From: Candidatus Bathyarchaeota archaeon
GTDB taxonomy: Archaea > Thermoproteota > Bathyarchaeia > Bathyarchaeales > Bathycorpusculaceae
Length of the DNA: 13,669 nucleotides
Reading direction: 5' to 3'
Assembly: GCA_030668645.1 (NCBI GenBank)
Contig: DAOVFC010000006.1
Span: 1-13,669, forward strand
How positions within the stretch are numbered: the stretch's first letter is position 1; each line of letters begins with the position of its first letter. The translations under genes were made by a program, and so were the position numbers. This document shows positions 6,637 through 13,166 of the stretch, piece after piece. The notes beneath the pieces are model-generated. The model was given only the letters and a program-made list of their open reading frames with translations, did not search any database and was not told the DNA's origin.

Positions 6637-7524
6637 TCATCTAGCTCTGGTTTCGATCTTTATCTTACCTTTGGCTCCCAAACTTTCGAGTGCCTTTTCG
6701 ATCTCTGCATAAGGGGTCTCTAGTTCAAGGGAGCACTGTGTTAAGTCTATTTCTCCTTTACTTTTTTTGGCATACTCTAAAAGTGCGTCTTCAAGCAAAG
6801 ACTTCTCAACTGTCAACGTAACTTCTTGAATCTCCGCGTTTTTGTAAGAAAAGAGGTTTTGAGAAGAGTTGCCCACGTTTTCTTCGATGGTTTGCCGACC
6901 GACAGTTTGTGAACAAGCTGTCGCCAACGCTACCATCTGCTTGACAGCAGCTGGTTCTGATTCCGGGGTTTCGAGAACGGTGGGTGGTTCGGGAAGTTTC
7001 TTGACTATTCTTTCTTCTAGGAAGCTGGAGACTTCTTTTAGTATTTCCTCTCCGCCTGGGGTTTTTCTGTTTACCGGGATTATTGTTTCGTCCACGGTCA
7101 TTCTTGTTGAGTAAAGCGTTTCGCTTACTGCGTCATTAACTTTGCTTAGTTCTGAGGAGACGTCTGGTAAAAACTCGAAGAGTTCTTTCGAGACGCTTTG
7201 CAGCAACCGCAGGGCGGGTTTCAAGTCAATTATTATGCCGCTTAATTCTTTTATCGTTTCAAGTCTAAGAATTACACGTTCGATTGCGAGTTCCACGTGG
7301 TAAAGAAACTTTATCAGTTTGCGTACTTCTGCTATCTCGTTTGCGCATATAGTAGCTCTGTCCCTGTTTTTGGTTCTTAAAGCACTGATGCACGTTTGGA
7401 ATAGTGCCTTGTCTCTCCCTTCTAGTCTGAAGGACACCTGCTCAAGCTTACGATGCTGAATTTTCAGTTTACGCATTGATTTGACAACGATTTCTTGTAG
7501 TGGTGGAGGTTTTTTACGAAACAA
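6637..7524 (-). CDS. cdvB: CdvB, ESCRT-III protein with MIM2-like motif and C-terminal winged helix
   Basis: A 295-residue ESCRT-III/Snf7-type filament protein. The basic helical core covers about 5-150, with the ANEIAEVRK segment shared with the paralog at 8377-9039. A proline-rich stretch with LPEPP at 177-181 resembles the MIM2 motif that docks onto the CdvC MIT domain. Residues about 238-293 form a small winged-helix-like domain, the part of crenarchaeal CdvB that binds the CdvA tail. It sits between cdvA and cdvC, 44 nt after cdvA. TTG 7524 is the nearest standard start, but the strong ribosome binding site at 7541-7548 is 16 bases away from it. An in-frame ATT at 7533 has ideal spacing and would add three residues. 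Confidence 0.93.
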   Translation of the reverse strand: MFRKKPPPLQEIVVKSMRKLKIQHRKLEQVSFRLEGRDKALFQTCISALRTKNRDRATICANEIAEVRKLIKFLYHVELAIERVILRLETIKELSGIIIDLKPALRLLQSVSKELFEFLPDVSSELSKVNDAVSETLYSTRMTVDETIIPVNRKTPGGEEILKEVSSFLEERIVKKLPEPPTVLETPESEPAAVKQMVALATACSQTVGRQTIEENVGNSSQNLFSYKNAEIQEVTLTVEKSLLEDALLEYAKKSKGEIDLTQCSLELETPYAEIEKALESLGAKGKIKIETRAR

Positions 7525-7540
7525 GTTCTTAATGTTGGTT

Positions 7541-7548
7541 CCCTCCCC
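7541..7548 (-). promoter_or_regulatory. Strong ribosome binding site of cdvB
   Basis: On the minus strand this reads GGGGAGGG. It is 16 bases from TTG 7524 and seven bases from the in-frame ATT at 7533, so the spacing bears on which codon starts cdvB. Confidence 0.6.
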
Positions 7549-7568
7549 GCTACGCAGTTGTCGTCAGC

Positions 7569-8357
7569 TTAAACGTTGGACTTTCCTGCTTCTTTCACGT
7601 AAACTACTACTGGTGGCTCTGGAAGATCGGGAGATGGAGAAGATGAGAGAGTTGGGGCTTTTGGAGCGGTTGATTCCTCTTCCTCAGCCTCCTCTTTGGC
7701 TTCCTTTTCGGTTTTTTCTTCGGCTCCTTGTTCCACCTGTTGCGTTTCTTCTCCTAAGAGTGTGTTTGAGAGCCTAGTTTTCATGGCTTCTAAGTCGCTC
7801 TTCTCTAGGTTACCTTTCTTTAGGCTTTCTTGTATTATTGAAAACGCTGTATGGTAGGATTGATCATCAATTTTTCCTATTTCACGTTCAATTTCAAGGT
7901 TAACTAAGGCGTAATTTAACTCCTTAATTTCTCGGGCGCACCTAGCAGTTTCCTTATCAATTTCTTCCATTAGTTTTTGCGCTTCACTTTTCAACTGATT
8001 CAAGGCACCGTCAAAACTATTGTGCAAATCATCATACATTTCTGTTGATATCTTCTTCTTCTCAACAAGCTCTTTTAAGGCTTGATTTTTACGCCATATT
8101 AACGGAATTTGATCGTATAGGCCTGTGGCTGTCATTCTAATCTTAGACAGAAGCGTCACTTCACCGTTGTCATTGACTTTTACGTGTTTTGCAGAATATT
8201 TTAGGAATCTTCCGTCGCCTTGTTTGATGAAGACACCGTCAAACTTGCCGTTCGGGTTTACTGCGAAGGATGCAATTTTACCGATTGCACGTCCATACTC
8301 GTCTTTTATCTGTTTGCCAACAGAAATAAAAAGGTTGGAAGGTTGCGTCATGGACAT
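7569..8357 (-). CDS. cdvA: CdvA, PRC-barrel coiled-coil division-site protein
   Basis: A 262-residue protein that in Crenarchaeota binds membrane or DNA and recruits CdvB. Residues about 8-75 form a PRC-barrel-like beta domain (GKQIKDEYGRAIGKI, then FDGVFI). About 95-200 are long amphipathic helices typical of the CdvA coiled coil. A Glu/Lys-rich linker (203-230) leads to a short tail with LPEPP at 245-249 directly followed by VVVYV (250-254). The latter resembles the beta-strand peptide (E3B) by which CdvA pairs with the CdvB winged helix; the former looks like a MIM2 motif and is not expected in CdvA. ATG 8357 is 19 nt after the upstream gene; a second ATG two codons later is also possible. 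Confidence 0.92.
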   Translation of the reverse strand: MSMTQPSNLFISVGKQIKDEYGRAIGKIASFAVNPNGKFDGVFIKQGDGRFLKYSAKHVKVNDNGEVTLLSKIRMTATGLYDQIPLIWRKNQALKELVEKKKISTEMYDDLHNSFDGALNQLKSEAQKLMEEIDKETARCAREIKELNYALVNLEIEREIGKIDDQSYHTAFSIIQESLKKGNLEKSDLEAMKTRLSNTLLGEETQQVEQGAEEKTEKEAKEEAEEEESTAPKAPTLSSSPSPDLPEPPVVVYVKEAGKSNV

Positions 8358-8376
8358 TCATCTCAGTGTTGCTGTG

Positions 8377-9039
8377 CTAGGGTGTTTTTGTGGGAGTTTT
8401 CTCGCCTAACTGCACTGAGGGAATTCCTGGCGGCAGCTCTGGGAACTTTTCTTTGATTTTCTGTTCTGCGACGGTTGAGGCTTCTGTGAGGATTTTCTGT
8501 GCGTCTTCGTTACTGGTGTCAAAGTTTATAGCTAGTCCTGTGCTTTGTCCAGCTTCCATTATTACTCCGCTTAATATATCGCCTATCTGCCCCAGCTCCC
8601 TTTCCGCTTCTGGGAAAACGTTCGCCATTCCTGCTTTAACCGTTCTTAACACACTTACTGCTGGACCAAGAGTTGAAACAACGTCTCCGAGTTCTGATAC
8701 GGTTTGTAATCTTAAGACGATCTGTTCAAGTGCAAGCCTAGCGTGCATAATCATCTTCTCCATCTTACGTATCTCAGCCAACTCGTTAGCGAACACGTTC
8801 GCCCGCGGCATGTCATGCTTTGTATATGCATTAACGATCTTTGCGAATATGGATTTGTCTCTTTGGCTGAACCTGTCTGTGGCTTGGTCTAGTTTTTGTA
8901 CCTGCAGTTCTATACGTCTGACAGCGAAGTCTAGTCGCGGCTTCAACGGACCTGGTGGTTTCACAGCCTCTTTTATGCGTTCTGTGAATGGTTGTTCACC
9001 TTGTCTTTCTTCCCATTTTTTAGCAAATCTCGCTGACAA
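8377..9039 (-). CDS. ESCRT-III paralog (CdvB1/B2/B3-like), first gene of the cdv operon
   Basis: A 220-residue paralog of CdvB without the winged-helix domain. The ESCRT-III core spans about 28-160 and ends in a tail with FPELPPGIP (199-207), a good match to the MIM2 consensus for docking on CdvC. The last residues are Pro/Thr-rich. In Crenarchaeota, CdvB1/B2 paralogs lacking the winged helix join the division filament later and drive constriction; this paralog lies in the same operon, immediately upstream of cdvA. TTG 9039 is well supported by GGAGGT at 9046-9051, six bases upstream. Which of B1, B2 or B3 it matches cannot be decided by eye. Confidence 0.92.
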   Translation of the reverse strand: MSARFAKKWEERQGEQPFTERIKEAVKPPGPLKPRLDFAVRRIELQVQKLDQATDRFSQRDKSIFAKIVNAYTKHDMPRANVFANELAEIRKMEKMIMHARLALEQIVLRLQTVSELGDVVSTLGPAVSVLRTVKAGMANVFPEAERELGQIGDILSGVIMEAGQSTGLAINFDTSNEDAQKILTEASTVAEQKIKEKFPELPPGIPSVQLGEKTPTKTP

Positions 9040-9045
9040 ATTAAT

Positions 9046-9051
9046 ACCTCC
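9046..9051 (-). promoter_or_regulatory. Ribosome binding site fixing the TTG start of the first cdv gene
   Basis: GGAGGT on the minus strand, six bases before TTG 9039. It is a near-perfect Shine-Dalgarno sequence and implies a leadered mRNA for the cdv operon. Confidence 0.75.
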
Positions 9052-9087
9052 AAGAATGAGAAGTGTTTAAACAAATCTTATGCATTG

Positions 9088-9095
9088 TTAATATG
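9088..9095 (-). promoter_or_regulatory. Candidate TATA box of the cdv operon
   Basis: CATATTAA on the minus strand. Initiation about 26 bases downstream gives a leader of about 25 nt containing the GGAGGT site. Alternatives are GTTTAAAC at 9065-9072, which looks too close to the start, and TATATAC further upstream near 9110. Confidence 0.35.
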
Positions 9096-9253
9096 CTGGA
9101 AACATTCACGTATATACACAGCGATATATACTCGTTTAAAAACTGTTTTGAGCTTTAATTTTCCAGTGAAAAGGTATACTTGCTGCTTTCTTGATAATAG
9201 ACAAAAACATGTAAGTTAGACTAAAAAGAGGCTTAGATTCAAGTGTAAGCAAG

Positions 9254-9481
9254 GTGAAAAGTTTGGGTGAAAGAATAAAGGTTTTCGGTTTAGTAGCAAT
9301 CTTGGGATTCATGTCCGGGGTCATAGCCCAGTTGACAGCCGATCACGTGATTCCAGCGCTTCTGCGGATACTACCACAGCTTGTTCAGCTAAGATTTCTC
9401 GTCTCAGGGTTTGCTGGAGCTTGTCTAACGCTTGGCCTAGTAAGCATATGGGCGTACATCACCGGGCCTTCAGAACCATAA
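9254..9481 (+). CDS. Small membrane protein with two predicted helices, function unknown
   Basis: A 75-residue hydrophobic protein with helices at about 10-32 and 47-69 joined by a short polar loop. The N-terminus is basic (KSLGERIK) and the C-terminus short (GPSEP), giving a hairpin topology with both ends probably cytoplasmic. The GTG start at 9254 gives the longest form; TTG 9263 is an alternative, with AAGGTG upstream as a ribosome binding site. It is divergent from the cdv operon with about 214 bases between starts. No family is recognised, and a link to division is only suggested by location. Coding status rests on the uninterrupted hydrophobic pattern and plausible start signals. Confidence 0.55.
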   Translation: MKSLGERIKVFGLVAILGFMSGVIAQLTADHVIPALLRILPQLVQLRFLVSGFAGACLTLGLVSIWAYITGPSEP

Positions 9482-9572
9482 CGAAATTTCACGCGCTGCT
9501 TTCTTGTCTCGCGATTCTTAGTTATGTCTCTCAATTCTAAAAATTGGTTTCGATAACAGAAAGGCAATCATC

Positions 9573-9580
9573 TTTATATG
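9573..9580 (+). promoter_or_regulatory. TATA-like box with no start codon at the expected distance
   Basis: TTTATATG, preceded by AATCATC. A transcript would begin near 9600-9604, just ahead of the hairpin series at 9636-9735, and the next gene starts only at 9848. Confidence 0.4.
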
Positions 9581-9602
9581 CTGGTTTATGATGATCTGGA
9601 TT

Positions 9603-9740
9603 TTATCTCGGATATGCGGGAGAGGAGTATTCTTAGCTTCTCTCACGAAGCCTTCTAGGGCAGCTTCTCCCTTTCTAGGTTGGGGTGGAAGCTGTTAGGA
9701 TACCCGTAAAGCTATCTTCCGTGTGCTGGATAGCTCGAAG
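9603..9740 (+). ncRNA. Candidate structured RNA (three consecutive hairpins), unassigned
   Basis: Three stem-loops follow one another: GCTTC/GAAGC at 9636-9651; CAGCTTC/GAAGCTG at 9661-9694, with an inner TCCC/GGGG; and AGCTATC/GATAGCT at 9710-9735. The upstream TATA-like box fits a 5' end near 9603. No tRNA, SRP RNA, RNase P or C/D-box layout fits. It could instead be a leader or decayed sequence, and the boundaries are guesses. Confidence 0.3.
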
Positions 9741-9810
9741 GCTCAAGAAGCGTTTATTCATGAAATGGAAATAGCGCGCACTAAGAAGCTTACTTTAAGC
9801 ACGTTAAAGA

Positions 9811-9819
9811 TTTTTATAC
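9811..9819 (+). promoter_or_regulatory. TATA-like box of the permease gene
   Basis: TTTTTATAC centred about 32 bases before GTG 9848. There is no ribosome binding site, so a leaderless or very short-leader mRNA is expected. Confidence 0.5.
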
Positions 9820-9847
9820 TGAAGGGGCTTCAGAAAAGTTCTCTGAT

Positions 9848-10669
9848 GTGATGAGTATGATTGAGTCTCTGCTGTTGCCTTTCTTGGGGGTTCTAATCGG
9901 AATAGTTGCTGCCATGTTAGGCATCGGCGGTGGCGTGTTCACGGTTCCTTTGCTGACTTTATTGCCTTTATATGAGCTCTCTGCAACTGAAGCGGTTGGA
10001 ACAAGCCTCGCAACAATCATCTTCACCTCTTTGGCGTCCACGGCGAATTATTCAAGGCGGAAGAGGATAGACTATAAGACCGGTTTGATCTTGGCGGCGG
10101 CGACCATCCCTGGAGCATGGGTAGGAGCATACTTAACCTCGATTATAGAAGGGCGGATGTTGGGTTTGATTTTCGGATTTTTTCTGATTTTCGTCGCGTT
10201 GCGTATGATTTTCAAGTTTGGTTTTTTGAGTCTGCAACGGTTGAGTACGGGAAGGGGTGTGCAACGCAGAATTGTGGGTTCCGATGGTTCAGTTTTTGAA
10301 TATGACGCAAACGTTCGGCTAGGCTTGGCGTTGAGTTTTTTCGGAGGGTTTGCATCCGGATTGTTAGGCATCGGCGGTGGCTCTGTTCTCGTGCCCATAA
10401 TGACGCTTGCCATGTGCATTCCGATGCACGTTACGGTTGCAACATCGATGTTCATCATGGTTTTCACTTCGATGTCCGGCGTTGTGCAGCATTTTCTGTC
10501 CGGCAACGTTCGTTTTGAATACGCGCTTCCGTTAGCTTTGGGAACGGTTTTCGGCGCTCAACTAGGTGCCCACGTTTCTAAAAGGGTTTCCGCTGGAAAC
10601 CTTCGGAGAATATTCGGCGTAGTGTTGATTTTCATCAGCGTTCGGATGATTCTAAAATTCATTTATTAG
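9848..10669 (+). CDS. TauE/SafE (TSUP) family permease
   Basis: A 273-residue integral membrane protein of the sulfite/organosulfonate exporter family, with about eight hydrophobic segments. The family's internal duplication is clear: LGIGGGVFTVPLLTLL near 24-39 and LLGIGGGSVLVPIMTLA near 172-188, each followed by a helix rich in small residues (GTSLATIIFTSLAS and VATSMFIMVFTSMSG). A polar loop of about 30 residues (127-156) joins the halves. The substrate cannot be told from sequence; known members move sulfite, sulfolactate, taurine or related anions. The start may be GTG 9848 or ATG 9851. It stands alone and converges with hdrA, 39 bases separating the stops. Confidence 0.9.
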   Translation: MMSMIESLLLPFLGVLIGIVAAMLGIGGGVFTVPLLTLLPLYELSATEAVGTSLATIIFTSLASTANYSRRKRIDYKTGLILAAATIPGAWVGAYLTSIIEGRMLGLIFGFFLIFVALRMIFKFGFLSLQRLSTGRGVQRRIVGSDGSVFEYDANVRLGLALSFFGGFASGLLGIGGGSVLVPIMTLAMCIPMHVTVATSMFIMVFTSMSGVVQHFLSGNVRFEYALPLALGTVFGAQLGAHVSKRVSAGNLRRIFGVVLIFISVRMILKFIY

Positions 10670-10708
10670 ATTCGTTCCAAGTTTTTGAAAGAGAAATGTT
10701 TAAGCACG

Positions 10709-13165
10709 TTAGATGATCTTCTTTCTCCTCAGCATGTTCTCCAATACAGGTCTCAATTTTTTGTTCTCAGCCTTAATCCTATCCCCGCCCAACGCTTGCA
10801 TCTTTTCGGTAATGTCTCTGACGACCTCTGCGAACTTCACTCCCTCGGCGGCGGAAATGAATTCTACACGGAAGCGTTCAGGGCTTAATCCGAGTTTCTG
10901 CAGCATCGGTGCCAAAGCGTCCATCCTAGTTTTCATCCTCAAGTTTCCGCTAATATAGTGGCAGTCGTAGGGCAGATGACACCCGCTGATTAGAACCATG
11001 CCTGCGCCGAGTCTGAAAGCTTCAAGAATGAAGTCTCGGTCAACCCTTCCCGAGCACATGACCCTTATGGATCTTATTGTTGGCGGATACTCGAATCTGC
11101 TCGTGCCAGCTAGATCTGCTCCTGCATAGCTGCACCAGTTGCAGAGAAAAGCCAGAATCTTGTCTTCAGGGTCGGTTTCTAAGGCAGCTCTTATCTGAGC
11201 GAAGATTTGAGCGTCTGTGAAGTGCATTTGTGTTATGGCGTCTGCTGGGCACTCTGCAACGCATGTCCCGCATCCGTGGCACATGGCTGCTATAACTTGG
11301 GCTGGTTTTCCTTCCTCTGCCTTTACTGCTCCGTAGGGGCATCTTTGGGCGCATATTCCACATTTCGTGGTGGTGTTTCTACATTTGTCCGGGTCTACAA
11401 CGGCTATTATTGGCTCAATCTTCCAGGTTGGTTTCGAAAGCACTGTTGCTGCTCTTGATGCTACGCCGCTGCCTTGTGAGACGCTGTATGGTATGTCCTT
11501 TGGTCCTTGGCAGGCTCCGGCTAGGAATATTCCGTCTGTAGGTGTGTCTATGGGCTTAAGCTTGGGGTGGCTTTCCATGAAGAAGCCGTCTGCTCCACAT
11601 GTCAAGTTGAGGATGCGTGCCATTTCCTCTGTACCTTTCTTTGATATGGCTGCCGTTGCCAAGACAACCATTTCAGTCTCAACTTCTATTGGCTGACCAA
11701 GCGCCATATCCTCAGCATGTACGATCATATTTTTTGTTTCGGTGACTTCAAAAACACGGCTTACCCTTCCATGAATAAAGTTTACGCCGAGTTCTCTTGC
11801 ACGTTGATAAAATTCCTCATAGCCCTTGAAGTTGCTTCGCATGTCCATGTAGAAAATGTAGACTTCTATGTCTTCCCTGTATTTCTCTTTGAGCTGAATG
11901 GCATGCTTCAAGGTGTACATGCAGCAGAAGTTCGAGCAATATGGATATTTGTTTGTGTCGCGTGAACCGACGCATTGGATGAAGGCTACGCTGTGAGGTT
12001 TCTTTCCATCCGAAGCCCTAACAACTTTTCCGCCTGTTGGACCAGCAGCGAGTATGAGCCTTTCAAACTCGAGAGACGTTATTACGTTTGCGTATTTGCC
12101 GTACCCGTAGAGCGGATTATCGTATGGTAAGTATATGTCGTAGCCCGTTGTAACAATTATTGCGCCTACTTCCAGTTCTATTTCTTCTGGCTGTTGATCA
12201 AAGTTTATAGCTTGTCTTGCTCCACAAGCATCAACGCACTTGTAGCATTCAATACAATAATCCATGTTTATTGTGTAAACAAGCGGGACTGCTTGATCAA
12301 AGGGGACGGATATGGCTTTTCTAACGCCCAAGCTCATATCCCACTCGTTTGGATACTCAATTGGACAAACGTCTTTACATTCACTGCAGCCCGTGCAGTT
12401 TTCAGCAATCACGTACCGCGGATTCTTCCGAATCTTAACCCTGAAATTGCCCACATAACCACTGACGCTGAGCAAATCCGCGTAGGCTATTATCTCTATG
12501 TTGGGATGCCGCGAAACATCAACCATTTTTGGTCCTTCAATGCATATCGAACAGTCAAGAGTTGGAAACGTTTTATCCAGCTGCGCCATGTGCCCCCCTA
12601 TGCTCTCGCCTTTCTCGAGCAAGTAGACCTTGAAGCCCATTTCCGCCAGGTCTAGGGCAGTGCATATTCCTGCTATGCCGCCGCCTACGATTAACGCTTT
12701 GTTGGTTACCGGAACTTCCATGGTCTCAAGCGGTCGCATAAGCCTCACTTTCGCGACAGCCATCTTGATTAAATCTTTAGCCTTTTCCGTTGCCTCTTTC
12801 GGTGTGCTTGAGTGGCACCATGAACAGAATTCACGTATGTTAGCCATCTCGAAAAGAAACGGGTTTAAGCCCGCCTCCGACACCGTCCTTCGAAACGTAG
12901 GTTCATGCATTCTGGGAGAACACGCCGCCACGACAACTCGATTAAGCTTGTTCTCCTTTATGCCTTTTCTAATCTCTTCTTGTCCGGGATCTGCACAGGT
13001 GTAGCGGTTGTCTTTGACGTAGACGACGTTTGGCAGTGTTTTTGAGTATTCGATCAGCTCCTTTATGTCTAACACACCTGCTATGTTTAAGCCGCAGTGG
13101 CAGATGAAAACTCCTACGCGCGGTTCCTCAGCTTCGGCTAGTTTCTTTTTCTCTTCCTGAGCCAT
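10709..13165 (-). CDS. hdrA: HdrA-MvhD fusion: heterodisulfide reductase iron-sulfur flavoprotein with MvhD-like C-terminal domain
   Basis: An 818-residue cytoplasmic electron-transfer protein. In order: N-terminal HdrA domain (VFICHCGLNIAG, 19-30); FAD-binding GGGIAGICTALDLAE (161-175) with DCSICIEGPKM (204-214); two 4Fe-4S motifs at 257-268 and 304-314; the CVGSRD...YCSNFCCMY block (398-417); second nucleotide-binding part ending TDGIFLAGACQGPKDIPYS; a C-terminal ferredoxin pair (595-640); then about 150 residues of MvhD type with CNWCSYAGAD, MCSGR and GCHLPYDCHY. Stand-alone HdrA is about 650 residues, so the extra length is the MvhD fusion. HdrA holds the bifurcating FAD in methanogens, and MvhD links it to a hydrogenase or formate dehydrogenase. 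ATG 13165 has GGAGG nine bases upstream, inside the preceding gene. HdrB/C are not in view. Confidence 0.95.
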   Translation of the reverse strand: MAQEEKKKLAEAEEPRVGVFICHCGLNIAGVLDIKELIEYSKTLPNVVYVKDNRYTCADPGQEEIRKGIKENKLNRVVVAACSPRMHEPTFRRTVSEAGLNPFLFEMANIREFCSWCHSSTPKEATEKAKDLIKMAVAKVRLMRPLETMEVPVTNKALIVGGGIAGICTALDLAEMGFKVYLLEKGESIGGHMAQLDKTFPTLDCSICIEGPKMVDVSRHPNIEIIAYADLLSVSGYVGNFRVKIRKNPRYVIAENCTGCSECKDVCPIEYPNEWDMSLGVRKAISVPFDQAVPLVYTINMDYCIECYKCVDACGARQAINFDQQPEEIELEVGAIIVTTGYDIYLPYDNPLYGYGKYANVITSLEFERLILAAGPTGGKVVRASDGKKPHSVAFIQCVGSRDTNKYPYCSNFCCMYTLKHAIQLKEKYREDIEVYIFYMDMRSNFKGYEEFYQRARELGVNFIHGRVSRVFEVTETKNMIVHAEDMALGQPIEVETEMVVLATAAISKKGTEEMARILNLTCGADGFFMESHPKLKPIDTPTDGIFLAGACQGPKDIPYSVSQGSGVASRAATVLSKPTWKIEPIIAVVDPDKCRNTTTKCGICAQRCPYGAVKAEEGKPAQVIAAMCHGCGTCVAECPADAITQMHFTDAQIFAQIRAALETDPEDKILAFLCNWCSYAGADLAGTSRFEYPPTIRSIRVMCSGRVDRDFILEAFRLGAGMVLISGCHLPYDCHYISGNLRMKTRMDALAPMLQKLGLSPERFRVEFISAAEGVKFAEVVRDITEKMQALGGDRIKAENKKLRPVLENMLRRKKII

Positions 13166-13166
13166 T

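Larger units (their letters stand above)
9482..9847. other. 366-nt intergenic stretch: TATA-like box, three hairpins, permease promoter
   Basis: No convincing protein-coding frame is seen. The stretch holds a TATA-like box at 9573-9580, a run of three hairpins at 9636-9735 and a second TATA-like box at 9811-9819 serving the permease gene. The first 90 bases show nothing recognisable. Confidence 0.5.

Noticed and set aside
8390..9070. Long plus-strand frame of 226 codons
   Set aside because: Antisense to the ESCRT-III paralog, which has a clear domain pattern and a strong ribosome binding site. The plus frame has no recognisable domain.
9587..9593. ATGATGA matching a C box of a C/D-type guide RNA
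   Set aside because: No CTGA D or D' box occurs at a suitable distance downstream.
9588..9851. A frame from ATG 9588 that is open except for a TAG at 9696-9698, resembling an amber-readthrough or broken gene
   Set aside because: The first part has no protein-like pattern, the ATG lies upstream of the start site expected from the TATA-like box, and the second part overlaps the permease start. Hairpins fill the same stretch. No pyrrolysine-type context is visible.
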